NCBI GenBank assembly: GCA_002779825.1
Contig: PEVN01000100.1
Location: 1 to 37,946, forward strand
Length of the DNA: 37,946 nucleotides
From: Armatimonadetes bacterium CG06_land_8_20_14_3_00_66_21
GTDB taxonomy: Bacteria; Armatimonadota; Abditibacteriia; CG2-30-66-41
Reading direction: 5' to 3'
Below, in pieces: positions 8,549 to 17,391 of the stretch. How positions within the stretch are numbered: the first letter of the stretch is position 1; each line of letters opens with the position of its first letter. The translations under genes and the position numbers were made by a program. The notes under the pieces are model-generated. The model did no database searches, had not been told where the DNA came from, and worked only from the letters and a program-made list of their open reading frames with translations.

Positions 8549-8614
8549 AGGGCGCACAGACCTGCTCGGAGGGGGCGGGCACGTATTCGGGCGGGCACGC
8601 AAGGGAACCGCGGA

Positions 8615-10291
8615 TCAGGCGGCTTCCTGCTGAGCTGCAAGCGGCTCGACAGCGACGCGCTGAAGTACCTCGCCCCACTCGCCCGGGAGCGCGTCCAGCA
8701 GACCTCGCGTCAGCTCAGCCGCGCGGTCCGGTTCCCGCAGCAACTGCCGGTACAGCCGGTTGAGGGGCGCACGCTCCCACTGGCGGGTGAGCGTCCAGCC
8801 TCGCAGCCGTTGGGCGAAGGTGATCCAGTTGTGCATGAAGGACTTGCCCAGGCTCCTGCCCCAGGGCTGCCCTTGTCGTCGCTCCGCGCGGAACCGCGGC
8901 CAGTTGGGCCAGACCATCGGCAGCAGTACCCGCGGGAGGCTGTAGAATGAACGCGTGCTTTCAATGGCCGCCTGCTGGACTTGTTGCAGCGACAGGGACT
9001 CATTCCCCAAACGGGCGTAGTGCCCATTGACGAAGAACCAGTTGAGCAGGTCGTACGGCTCTTCGAAGGGGCGGAATGACGCCTGATCCAGCTTGCGCTC
9101 GTCGTAGTCCTGCGAGCCGGGCAGATCGATCAGGCACAGGAACTGGGCGGTGTCGATGCCCACTCGCTTCGCCCACTTGACGGTCTCCCGTATCGTCTGC
9201 GCCGTGTCGCCCGGCAGTCCGCAGATGAACATGCCGTGCACGGCGATTCCCGCCCGGTGGAGCGCGCGCACGGCCTCCGCCATGTTCCCCACGGTCTGGC
9301 GCTTCTGGCTGGACTTCAGCGCTTCCTGCGACACACTCTCAAACCCGACTGCCCAGCGCACGCAGCCGGCGCGCTTCATCAGGTCCACCAGTTCGGGCTG
9401 CAGGGCGGCAGGCACTTCGGCCTGGCAGGTCCATTCCAATTTCAGCCCGCGCCGCAGGATTTCCTCGCACACTGCGACGGCCCAGTTCCGGAAGGCCGGG
9501 AAGTTGTCGGCCGACATGAACAGGTGCTGCAGGTGACTGAGGGCGAGTGCGTTCTCGATCTCGTCCACAAGGCGCGTGGGATCCAGGTTGCGGTCCTGCC
9601 TGCCGTCACGGGGCCACACCGCGCACCAGGAGCACTTCCGCGGGCAGCCCTGCATGCCGTGGGCCGAGAAAATCGCCATCCGGTCGTGATCTCGCACTTT
9701 GTTCCACGCCGGCAAGGGGAGCTGGTTCAGGAAGTCCTTTGACAGCAGCGGCGCCGGGGGAATGTGGACGGGCACTCCCGCACTGAGGAAGGAGATCCCC
9801 GGAATACCAGAGAGCGGCTGCCGGTGCTCCAGGGCGCTGAGCAGCAGTGGGAGCGACTGGTACCCCTCGCCGCGGACGACGTAGGGCACGAACTGCAGCG
9901 CCTGGGCCGTGCAGGTTAGGGCCTTGGGGCTGCTGTCTGAGTGGGCGAAGTGGTAGCCGCCGGCGACGACGGGGACACCGCGCTCGGCCAACTGCCTCCC
10001 GAGAATCAGCCCGTGAGGCGCCGTAGCGCTGATCAGCGAGAGACACGCCACGTCGAAGTCGCGGGCGATCTCGTCTACGTCGAGGGGCGACAGCTCTCCA
10101 GAGATCACCGTCGTGTCGTACCCAAGCGAGTCCAGCACTGCGGCCATCCGCGGCCCGGCGCGGGGGAAGAGAACTCCCTTGTAGATGTTCTGGTCATCCC
10201 AGCCGAAGGGCAGTCGGCCGGGTTCCAGCCACGCGATCCGCTTGAGCTTGGGGTTCCGGGGACCGGTGCGGCGGAGTTGTGTGCCAGTCAT
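8615..10291 (-). CDS. B12-binding-type radical SAM protein
   Basis: A 558-residue protein. Residues ~40-150 look like the Rossmann B12-binding domain common in this class (GPRMAAVLDSLGYDTTVI, VACLSLISATAPHG, VVAGGYHFA), but the cobalamin-ligating DxHxxG motif is not visible. Residues ~205-420 are the radical SAM barrel with the 4Fe-4S motif CxxxCxxC at C216, C220 and C223 (GCPRKCSWC). Later barrel segments (VGFESVSQEALK, GLPGDTAQTIRETV) match the SAM and substrate-binding strands. The C-terminus is a helical extension of unknown role. It starts at ATG 10291, with GGAGG 9 bases upstream. This class performs methylation or unusual carbon-skeleton chemistry; the substrate is unknown. It lies divergent from the glycyl radical enzyme but is not of the activating-enzyme type. 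Confidence 0.85.
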   Translation of the reverse strand: MTGTQLRRTGPRNPKLKRIAWLEPGRLPFGWDDQNIYKGVLFPRAGPRMAAVLDSLGYDTTVISGELSPLDVDEIARDFDVACLSLISATAPHGLILGRQLAERGVPVVAGGYHFAHSDSSPKALTCTAQALQFVPYVVRGEGYQSLPLLLSALEHRQPLSGIPGISFLSAGVPVHIPPAPLLSKDFLNQLPLPAWNKVRDHDRMAIFSAHGMQGCPRKCSWCAVWPRDGRQDRNLDPTRLVDEIENALALSHLQHLFMSADNFPAFRNWAVAVCEEILRRGLKLEWTCQAEVPAALQPELVDLMKRAGCVRWAVGFESVSQEALKSSQKRQTVGNMAEAVRALHRAGIAVHGMFICGLPGDTAQTIRETVKWAKRVGIDTAQFLCLIDLPGSQDYDERKLDQASFRPFEEPYDLLNWFFVNGHYARLGNESLSLQQVQQAAIESTRSFYSLPRVLLPMVWPNWPRFRAERRQGQPWGRSLGKSFMHNWITFAQRLRGWTLTRQWERAPLNRLYRQLLREPDRAAELTRGLLDALPGEWGEVLQRVAVEPLAAQQEAA

Positions 10292-10519
10292 CGCTACGTA
10301 CCTCCACGGGGAGTGGAGCCGGCAGGTCGGGTTCCCGCCAACTCACCCTGAGTGTGCGCGTTCGATGTGTGGCAGGCGTGTAGCGGGTGTGAAGTTTGTG
10401 TTGCAGCGGCCGCACGGCGGTTCGGGTACCATCTCCTTCTGTCGCGTTGCGGCGAGGTACGGCGTCGGCGCAGCGTCTCACCTCCGTACTGGTTCTACTC
10501 CTCAACAGGCACACACAGC

Positions 10520-12520
10520 ATGACCGAACGAGTCCGCAAACTCCGTCAACAGAGCACCGACACAAAGCCGCACATTTCGGTCGAGAGGGCGCAACTGCTC
10601 ACGGAGTGCTACAAGACCAAAGCAGCGCGAGCGGCGTCGGTGCCGGTGTGCCGAGCGTTGGCATTCAAGCACCTCATGGAGCACCGGACGAGCTACGTCG
10701 GCGAGGGGGAGCTGCTCGTCGGGGAACGGGGGTCCGCGCCGAAAGCCACGCCGACCTATCCGGAGCTCTGCTGCCACAGCCTCGAAGACCTGCGCATTTG
10801 CAGCCAGCGCGAGCGGACGCCCTTCGCAGTGAGCGACGAGGTCCGGCGGGTCTACGAGAAGGAGATCATCCCGTTCTGGTCGGGCAGCACGATTCGGGAG
10901 CACGTGTTCGGCCTGATGACGCCGGAGTGGCATGCCGCCTTCGCGGCAGGCGTCTTCACGGAGTTCATGGAGCAGCGGGCGCCTGCGCACGCAATTCTTG
11001 ACGACAAGATCTACCGGCGCGGATTCCTGGACTTCAGACGGGAGGTTGAGACGCACCTGGTCGGGCTCCATCCGCTCACCGATCCAGAGGCCTACGCCAA
11101 AGGCGAAGAGCTGAAGGCGATGGCGATTGCGTGCGATGCGATCATCGTTTTCGCGGAGCGCCACGCGGCGCTGGCGCGCGAACTGGCCGAAGGCGAAGCC
11201 GATCCTCAGCGCGAGCGGGAGCTGCTGGAGATCGCCGAAGTCTGCGCGCATGTTCCGGCCAACTCGCCGCGAACGTTCCGGGAGGCGCTGCAGGCGTATT
11301 GGTTCACGCACCTCGGTGTGATCAGCGAACTGAACACGTGGAACTCCTACGACCCCGGTCGGCTCGACCAGCACCTGCACCCGTTCTACGCCGCCGAGGT
11401 CGCGGCGGGAACGCTCACCCGTGAGCAGGCGAAGGAGCTGCTGGAGTGCTTCTGGGTCAAGTTCCACAACCAGCCGGCGCCGCCAAAGGTGGACATCACC
11501 GAGGCGCAGAGCGGGACTTACCAGGACTTCGCGTTGATCAACCTCGGCGGGTTGACGCCCGCTGGCCGCGATGCGGTCAACGAGGTGTCGTACTTGATCC
11601 TGGAAGTGGTTGAGGAGATGCGGCTCATCCAGCCCAGCGCCTGCATCCAGTTCAGCCGGAAAAACCCGCGGCAATTCTTGAAGCGCGCCTGCGAGGTCGC
11701 GCGGACGGGCATCGGCCAGCCGTCACTCTTCAACACCGACGTGATCCTCAAGGAGATGCTGCACGACGGCAAGACGATGCTCGACGCGCGCACCGGGGGA
11801 CCCAGCGGCTGCGTGACCATCAGCTCCTTCGGCAAGGAAAGCTGCACGCTCACCGGCTACCTCAACTGGCCGAAGGTCATGGTGGAGCTGCTCGAAGCAA
11901 CCCAGGCCAACTTCGACGGTCGTGAAGACCTCCGCCAGCGGCTGCGCAACGACACCCCGACCTACGGCAACGACGACCCTCGCGCAGACGAGATCACCGA
12001 GGCGATCTTCAACGCCTACTACGACGTGCTGAACGGCCGCCCCAACACGAAGGGCGGCAAGTACCGCGTCAACCTGTTGCCGACGACCGTGCATAGCTAC
12101 TTCGGCGAGTGCGTGGGCGCGCTGCCCAACGGTCGCCGGGCAGGCGAGCCGACCTCCGAAGGCATCTCCCCCACCCAGGGCGCCGATCGCTGCGGCCCCA
12201 CCGGCATCGTCAAGTCCGCCGCCTGCATTGACCACGCTCGCACCGGCGGCACGCTGCTCAACATGAAATTCACCCCCAGCGCACTGGCCGGAGCCGGACT
12301 GGATCGCCTGACGGACTTGGTAGCGTCCTACTTCGACATGGACGGTCACCACGTGCAGTTCAACGTGGTCGACGCGGCAACCCTCCGCAAAGCGCAGCAA
12401 GACCCCGAGCAGCACCGCGACCTCATTGTCCGCGTCGCTGGTTACAGCGACTACTTCGTGGACATCGGCAAGGAGCTGCAAGCGGAGATCCTCTCGCGAA
12501 CGGTCCAGGAGTCGTTCTGA
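10520..12520 (+). CDS. glycyl radical enzyme (pyruvate formate-lyase family)
   Basis: A 666-residue cytoplasmic enzyme needing anaerobic radical activation. The glycyl radical site RVAGYSDYF puts the radical at G641, 26 residues from the end, and the active-site Cys is C431 in GGPSGCVTIS. The N-terminus (TERVRKLRQQ ... VERAQLLTECYK, GELLVGERG) matches the normal start of the family, so ATG 10520 is chosen although the frame opens at 10352. It is shorter than dehydratase or decarboxylase members (about 780-900 residues). Dehydratases carry Glu two residues after the Cys (GCxE); here it is Thr. That argues against glycerol-dehydratase or choline-lyase-type chemistry and leaves the reaction open. 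No activating enzyme lies next to it. It is followed after 33 bases by an M24 peptidase, probably in one operon. Confidence 0.87.
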   Translation: MTERVRKLRQQSTDTKPHISVERAQLLTECYKTKAARAASVPVCRALAFKHLMEHRTSYVGEGELLVGERGSAPKATPTYPELCCHSLEDLRICSQRERTPFAVSDEVRRVYEKEIIPFWSGSTIREHVFGLMTPEWHAAFAAGVFTEFMEQRAPAHAILDDKIYRRGFLDFRREVETHLVGLHPLTDPEAYAKGEELKAMAIACDAIIVFAERHAALARELAEGEADPQRERELLEIAEVCAHVPANSPRTFREALQAYWFTHLGVISELNTWNSYDPGRLDQHLHPFYAAEVAAGTLTREQAKELLECFWVKFHNQPAPPKVDITEAQSGTYQDFALINLGGLTPAGRDAVNEVSYLILEVVEEMRLIQPSACIQFSRKNPRQFLKRACEVARTGIGQPSLFNTDVILKEMLHDGKTMLDARTGGPSGCVTISSFGKESCTLTGYLNWPKVMVELLEATQANFDGREDLRQRLRNDTPTYGNDDPRADEITEAIFNAYYDVLNGRPNTKGGKYRVNLLPTTVHSYFGECVGALPNGRRAGEPTSEGISPTQGADRCGPTGIVKSAACIDHARTGGTLLNMKFTPSALAGAGLDRLTDLVASYFDMDGHHVQFNVVDAATLRKAQQDPEQHRDLIVRVAGYSDYFVDIGKELQAEILSRTVQESF

Positions 12521-12553
12521 CGACGGCGCGCGGGAACGGAGTTGGACCCCAAC

Positions 12554-13882
12554 ATGAACCTGTTCCAGACCCACTTCCCTCCCGCCGAGTTCGCCGCTCG
12601 CCGCGCAAGCGTGTTCGACGCCCTGGGCGGAGCCGCTGCCGTCGTGCAGGGCGGGCCCGAGGTTCGCGGGTTTGAGGTGTTCCGGCAGACCAACGAGTTC
12701 TACTACTTGTGCGGAGTCGAAGTGCCGCACTCGTATCTGCTGCTGGACGGGAGGGACCGCCGGACGACGCTGTTCCTGCCCGAGCGGGACCCCTCGCAGT
12801 CGGCCAGTGAGGGCGAGTCGTTAGCGGACCGCGACGAGACGACTGTTTGTGCGACCACCGGCGTCGACTCGGTCTGCCGCGTCGGCGCGCTGCTCACCCA
12901 CCTCAAGGACGCGCGGACGCTGTACGTGCCACACAGTCCGGCGGAGGGCAGAGCAATGTGCCGCGACACGCTTCGCCACGCCAACCGGACGGCGGCTGCC
13001 GACCCGTGGGACAGCAGCACGAGTCGCGAAGGCCGCTTCCTCGACCTGCTCCGCACGCGCGTGCCCGGTGCCGAGATCTGCGACCTCTCGCCGGCCCTCG
13101 ACGCGCTGCGCGTCCTCAAGAGCCCGGCCGAGGTCGCCCTGATCCGGCGCGCGTCAGAGCTTTGCGGCCGAGCGGTCTTGGCGGCGATGCGCGCGACGAA
13201 GCCCGGCGTGTGGGAGTACCAACTCGGCGCGCTGGCCAGCTACCAATACGAGAGCAGCGGCGCGCAAGGCGAGGGCTATCGGGCCATCATCGCCGGCGGA
13301 GAGAATGCGTGGAACGCCCACTACTTCCGCAATGGCTGCGTGCTGAACGATGGCGACCTGGTCCTGATGGACCACGCGCCCGACTGCGGCTACTACACCT
13401 CAGACATCGGCCGCATGTGGCCGGTCAACGGCACATACAGCCCGCTTCAGTGCGAGCTGTACGGCTTCGTAGTCGAGTACCACAAGGCGCTCCTCAAGCG
13501 AATCCGCCCCGGCGCCATGGCGGCACAGGTGCATGCGGAAGCCGCCGAGGAGATGACGGCTGTGGTCGAGCGGTGGTCGTTCTCCAAGCCGCTCTACGAG
13601 GCAGCCGCCCGCAGGATGCTGGAGTTCCAGGGCCCCCTCTCCCACTCCGTCGGCATGGCCGTTCACGACGTCGGCGACTACAAGCCCGGCCCACTGGAGC
13701 CCGGGATGGTGTTCGCCATCGACCCGCAAATGTGGGTACCGGAGGAGAAGCTGTACCTCCGCTGTGAAGACACCGTCGTTGTGACCGGCGGCGGGAGCGA
13801 AAACCTGACCGGGTTCGTGCCGGTGGAGCTGGACGCGGTGGAGGCGGTCATGCGGGAAGACGGCATGTTGCAGGCGCGGTAG
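12554..13882 (+). CDS. M24 family metallopeptidase (Xaa-Pro aminopeptidase-like)
   Basis: A 442-residue protein with a creatinase-type N-terminal domain (EFYYLCGVEVPHSYLLL) and a C-terminal pita-bread fold. Metal-ligand positions from ATG 12554 are D273 (LVLMDHAPD), D284 (YTSDIGR), H364 (LSHSVGM), the IDP position at 390 and E405 (LRCEDTV). Position 390 is normally Glu (IEP) and here is Asp. The sequence around H364 is also altered from the usual GHGIG. Activity is still plausible because Asp can bind metal. GGAACGGAG lies upstream; the TTG at 12542 is an alternative start that adds four residues. It probably removes N-terminal residues before proline or acts as a related creatinase-like hydrolase. 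It is co-directional with, and 33 bases after, the glycyl radical enzyme. Confidence 0.85.
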   Translation: MNLFQTHFPPAEFAARRASVFDALGGAAAVVQGGPEVRGFEVFRQTNEFYYLCGVEVPHSYLLLDGRDRRTTLFLPERDPSQSASEGESLADRDETTVCATTGVDSVCRVGALLTHLKDARTLYVPHSPAEGRAMCRDTLRHANRTAAADPWDSSTSREGRFLDLLRTRVPGAEICDLSPALDALRVLKSPAEVALIRRASELCGRAVLAAMRATKPGVWEYQLGALASYQYESSGAQGEGYRAIIAGGENAWNAHYFRNGCVLNDGDLVLMDHAPDCGYYTSDIGRMWPVNGTYSPLQCELYGFVVEYHKALLKRIRPGAMAAQVHAEAAEEMTAVVERWSFSKPLYEAAARRMLEFQGPLSHSVGMAVHDVGDYKPGPLEPGMVFAIDPQMWVPEEKLYLRCEDTVVVTGGGSENLTGFVPVELDAVEAVMREDGMLQAR

Positions 13883-13910
13883 ACTGCGCCACGTCCGGAC
13901 CAGTCCGCAA

Positions 13911-15146
13911 TCAATACAGGAACCCGAACAGCCACAGCGGAATTCGCTTCGCCACGCCGGTCTCGATGTCGTCCAATGCCAGGAACGCGCTCTCCTGCCC
14001 CGCGATCTGACCGCCCCCCTTGCTGCGCCCTCCGACCTCGAAGCTGAAACCCTCGTCCACGCAGAAGTCGCCCCTGGCCGGGCTGCGGACGGTATGGGCA
14101 GGGGAGACCATGCGGCAGAAGAAGGTCTCCCGCACATTGCCGAGGTCAACCCGCGCTTCCGGCTGCACTGCATAGATCTGGTTCGGGTCGCCGAGGTAGA
14201 TCCTGTCGGGCTTCTCCAAGGCAGCCAGTCCGCGCCCCGACTTGGTGACTGCCATGAGGAGCCCCGCCTCTTCCAGATGTCGCAGGTACGTCTTCAACGT
14301 CCGGTCATCTGCGATGTCCAGCAGCTTGCGGAGACTGACCAAGTCAGGCGTGAAAGGCACTGAAGACGCGACCACCGCCAGCAGCTTTCTGATCTTCGAG
14401 ACGCTGTTGCCGTTGAGATTCGGCTGCACTGCCGGTAGGTCACTCTCGACGGTTGTGCGCATGTTCTGCTCGAGCGTCATCCGGAACAGACCGGGGTCTT
14501 CGTATTCGAAGAAGTATGGGTAGAACCCGAACCGGAGATAGTCCCGGAAGGCGCTCAGCACCTTGACGCCCTTCTCACCAAGTTGGGCCACAATGGCCGC
14601 TGCCCTGGTCTCATGTTCCGCCACGAGCTGGCCCAAGTCGAGCACGGGCAACTCGAGGACCAGCCGGATCTCGAGGAACTCCCGGAACGACATCCCCGTC
14701 ATCTGGTAGACGATCGCTCGACGAGACAGGTCGTGGGTGCCTTCGTGAATCCGGAGCATGGAGCTACCCGAAGCTACCACCTGAAGCTCGGGAAAGGTAT
14801 CGTGGATGCTCTTCAGGTCGCGAGACCAACTGGGGTACTTGTGGATCTCGTCGAGACACAAGAGCTTGCCCCCCTGCTGCGCGAAGTCATGCGCGATCTC
14901 GTAGAGAGGCGCCTGCGCCACAGCGAAGTGGTCGACTGGAAGGTAGAGGCACTCACGCGAGGAGGGGTGGTCCGGATAGCCGCCGACTAAGTGCTGGACC
15001 AGCGTGGTAGTCTTGCCGACGCCCCGCTGCCCAACGAGGATCGAACAGCGGGCCTTCAGGGCAACGGTGCGGATGAAGTAGCGCCGGTAGGGTCGGTCCA
15101 GCACCCGGACAAGGCGCCGGCTGAGTTCAAACATGTTGTCAAGCAT
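13911..15146 (-). CDS. AAA_14/DUF4143-type ATP-binding protein
   Basis: About 411 residues. Walker A is GQRGVGKTT and Walker B is LLCLDEIHKYP, followed by the sensor-like stretch VVASGSSMLRI. The C-terminal half (LRHLEEAGLLMAV, then DRIYLGDPNQIYAV, then FCVDEGFSFEVGGR) matches the winged-helix and nuclease-like tail of the AAA_14/DUF4143 family. These are widespread, often solitary and variably inherited ATPases of unknown function, sometimes discussed with mobile or defence-type genes. I chose ATG 15146 (MLDNMFELSRR); ATG 15188 is also possible because the promoter at 15211-15239 predicts a transcript starting near 15203, while the longer start at 15296 lies upstream of that promoter. No good ribosome site precedes either candidate. 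It is convergent with the peptidase gene and has no partner gene. Confidence 0.83.
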   Translation of the reverse strand: MLDNMFELSRRLVRVLDRPYRRYFIRTVALKARCSILVGQRGVGKTTTLVQHLVGGYPDHPSSRECLYLPVDHFAVAQAPLYEIAHDFAQQGGKLLCLDEIHKYPSWSRDLKSIHDTFPELQVVASGSSMLRIHEGTHDLSRRAIVYQMTGMSFREFLEIRLVLELPVLDLGQLVAEHETRAAAIVAQLGEKGVKVLSAFRDYLRFGFYPYFFEYEDPGLFRMTLEQNMRTTVESDLPAVQPNLNGNSVSKIRKLLAVVASSVPFTPDLVSLRKLLDIADDRTLKTYLRHLEEAGLLMAVTKSGRGLAALEKPDRIYLGDPNQIYAVQPEARVDLGNVRETFFCRMVSPAHTVRSPARGDFCVDEGFSFEVGGRSKGGGQIAGQESAFLALDDIETGVAKRIPLWLFGFLY

Positions 15147-15210
15147 GAGAATGCCGTCAGTGCGGAGCGACGTTCGTTCGCTGCCCATCCGCGAAATGGA
15201 TTGCATTACA

Positions 15211-15239
15211 TGTATAGCCCATCCGAAGATGGAATGCAA
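15211..15239 (-). promoter_or_regulatory. sigma-70-type promoter for the AAA_14 ATPase
   Basis: On the minus strand TTGCAT (15239-15234) and TATACA (15216-15211) are separated by exactly 17 bp, in an AT-richer patch than its surroundings. Transcription would start near 15203. The 346-base gap between this ATPase and the next gene (15147-15492) otherwise holds the inverted repeat at 15375-15442 and nothing else I recognise. Confidence 0.5.
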
Positions 15240-15374
15240 TTCCCCCCCTCCGCGCTGCTCGCCGGCATCGCGAGGCGTTGGCAGAACACGCCGCACTTCA
15301 GTTCGTGGAACCAGTCGGTGCTTGCACGCATTGTCGGCCCTTCAGTTTGCATCTTCGTCTCACCAGCCCAGCGG

Positions 15375-15442
15375 CCGAGGACGCCCGCACTTGTTCGGAG
15401 ATTGAGCGCGGGCCGCACCCGAACAAGTTGGGGCGTCCTCGG
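15375..15442. repeat. dispersed GGACGCCC...ACTTGTTCGG inverted repeat, copy 1
   Basis: The left arm 15375-15398 (CCGAGGACGCCC, then ACTTGTTCGG) and right arm 15418-15442 pair over 22 of 24 positions around a 19-base centre. The same arms recur at 24904-24966. No coding capacity and no clear target-site duplication. Confidence 0.7.
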
Positions 15443-15492
15443 AGCCTCCTTCTGGGAAGTCTCTGGTGGTTGGTTGATCGGTGAGGACAGCG

Positions 15493-17391
15493 CTACTTGC
15501 CTGCCTTTCCCTCCGCGCGCCACTTCCCGTACAGCTCCGCTGTGATCGCATACCGGTAGTCGTCGAGCAGCTTGTCTTTGGGCAGGCAGTAGATTCGGAC
15601 GCCGTCACACATTTGCCTTGAGCGGGTCAGCACCTTGCGCATGTAGTCGCCGGTGCGCGGGCCTCTCTCCGCGGGGCCGCTCGACCCGCTGGCGTAGACG
15701 TTCATCAACAGGAACTTGTGAGGGCCGAGCCACTCGCGGCATGTCTTCAGTTGGTCGGCGAGGTCGTCGCCGGTCTCCAGTTCGGCGTAGGGGAAGACGA
15801 TACCGTCAACCAGCGGCCCGTAGTCCTCGATCCACTGCTGGTCGCCGATGGTGCCCCAGTAGACGGTGGGGAGGAAGGCGAGATTCGGGTTGTGGCTGCG
15901 GAGCGTGCTCACCAGCTTGCCTATGTACTCGGGCGTGAACAGACCGTGATTGCCGCCCGACCAGAAGTCGTCGATGACCAGCGCCACCAAGTTGTCGTAC
16001 TGCTTCGAGAGCTTGCCGATCTCGTCGGCCCACTTCAAGAAGTCCAGCCGGAACGGCTCCGACCACGGGTAGCCGTCGCCCTGTTCGCTGGGCGGGCAGA
16101 GCGTCACCCAGACCTTCAGGCCGCGCGCCTTCGCCAGCGGAAGGAAGCGCCGGAAGTCCTCCCAGTCGGTGGGCGCGTGCCAGATCAGGAAGTCGTACAT
16201 GTTCATGTGGGCCGTCTCGAGCTGCGCCAGCAACCGCGGCAAGTCGACCCGCCCCTCCGGCGTCCGCGGCTCAGCGTCGTAGTCGCCCAGCGTACCCGTC
16301 AACAGCGGCGTCAGGAGTTCCTTCCGCGCTGCCTGTTCCTCTCGGAGGCGCGTCTGCAACTGCCCGTCCAGCGTCACGGTCACAGGCGCCGCGACCGCTC
16401 GGCGACCGTCCGTCTCCAAGCTGGCAGCCACTTCGTAGGACCCATCAGGCAGTTCGGCTGAGTTGAACTCCATCGTCGCAGCGCCGGCCTCGACTTCCCC
16501 GTCCGTGTGCGTCCATTGCAGCGACGCGGTTGCTGTGGCGCGTGCTTCCTTGCCGCCTGCCGCATGAAGGCTCACGGTGCAAGAAGCGAGGCCCTTCCCT
16601 GTGCCAACTCGTCGGAACGCTTTGCAGCCGACCGAGAGCGGTGCTGGTTGGCGCACGTTCGGTCTGGCCAGCGAGGTGAACGCGACAACTGGTTGCTCCG
16701 CCAATCGGGAGTCAGCCAACAGCCAATCGAGGGCGTCGTCCAACACTTGTCGCACTTCAGATTCACGGGTCTGCCAGACAACCCAATTGACGCACATGCC
16801 AACACCCTCCCCGCTGCGCGCCACGATGACGGCCGGATACGTCGCCCGTTGCCCATTCTCTACGGTGCCCTCGAGGTCGTACAGGACGAGCGCCTCGGCC
16901 CGCGGGCGGGTGGCGAAGTTGCCAACGACGTTCTTCAGGCTGGCGTTGAGCATCGAGATCGACGCCGGGTGCTTGGGCACCTTTGCCCGCAACGTGCAGT
17001 CGCTGAGTGGCGCATACGACACGCCGGGATCGAGACCAAGCGCCGCCCACAGGCCGGGTTCGGTGCACCGTGCCGGCGAGTCGATCCACAGCAACCGGCC
17101 GCCCTTGGCAACGTACTCCCTCAGCCCCTTCGCCGCGGCCTCGGGCACGAGGTAGGTACTGGAGGCAAGCACAACCGCGTACCCGGAGAGGGTGGGGGCC
17201 TCGGCGGCAGCTTCGTCGCCAACGACCTCAAACTCCTCCCCTCGCTGCGTGAGCCACCGGCGCAGCGGCTCCTGGTAGATACCGTGGTACTCCTGGGCGT
17301 TGGTCTCGGATTGGTAGACGGCGAGGCGCTGAGCATGGGCCGTGCTGAGTGTCAGCAGGGCGATGAGCGCAACGGAGATTGGGGACTGCAT
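15493..17391 (-). CDS. secreted glycosidase-like protein with GATase-like and TIM-barrel domains
   Basis: A 632-residue exported protein starting at ATG 17391 with AGGAAGG about 12 bases upstream; the signal peptide (MQSPISVALIALLTLSTAHA) is cut before QRL. The open frame continues far upstream of this start, but only as antisense to the DUF4091 gene. Residues ~20-135 look like a class-I glutamine-amidotransferase-like fold (LSGYAVVLASSTYLVPEAA, YVAKGGRLLWIDSPAR), as in beta-galactosidase trimerisation domains. A beta-rich middle follows. Residues ~370-620 have the feel of a TIM barrel (MYDFLIWHAPTDWEDF, LKVWVTLCPP, LVALVIDDFW, VDGIVFPYAELE), and the DD of VIDDFW is a candidate catalytic pair. 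It lies divergent from the broken DUF4091 glycosidase gene, so both may have served one polysaccharide. I cannot name the family. Confidence 0.72.
   Translation of the reverse strand: MQSPISVALIALLTLSTAHAQRLAVYQSETNAQEYHGIYQEPLRRWLTQRGEEFEVVGDEAAAEAPTLSGYAVVLASSTYLVPEAAAKGLREYVAKGGRLLWIDSPARCTEPGLWAALGLDPGVSYAPLSDCTLRAKVPKHPASISMLNASLKNVVGNFATRPRAEALVLYDLEGTVENGQRATYPAVIVARSGEGVGMCVNWVVWQTRESEVRQVLDDALDWLLADSRLAEQPVVAFTSLARPNVRQPAPLSVGCKAFRRVGTGKGLASCTVSLHAAGGKEARATATASLQWTHTDGEVEAGAATMEFNSAELPDGSYEVAASLETDGRRAVAAPVTVTLDGQLQTRLREEQAARKELLTPLLTGTLGDYDAEPRTPEGRVDLPRLLAQLETAHMNMYDFLIWHAPTDWEDFRRFLPLAKARGLKVWVTLCPPSEQGDGYPWSEPFRLDFLKWADEIGKLSKQYDNLVALVIDDFWSGGNHGLFTPEYIGKLVSTLRSHNPNLAFLPTVYWGTIGDQQWIEDYGPLVDGIVFPYAELETGDDLADQLKTCREWLGPHKFLLMNVYASGSSGPAERGPRTGDYMRKVLTRSRQMCDGVRIYCLPKDKLLDDYRYAITAELYGKWRAEGKAGK

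Noticed and set aside
10292..10519. Divergent promoter region between the radical SAM and glycyl radical enzyme genes.
   Set aside because: A -35/-10 pair could not be fitted: TTGCAG to TACCAT is 20 bp apart. Only the gap itself is certain.
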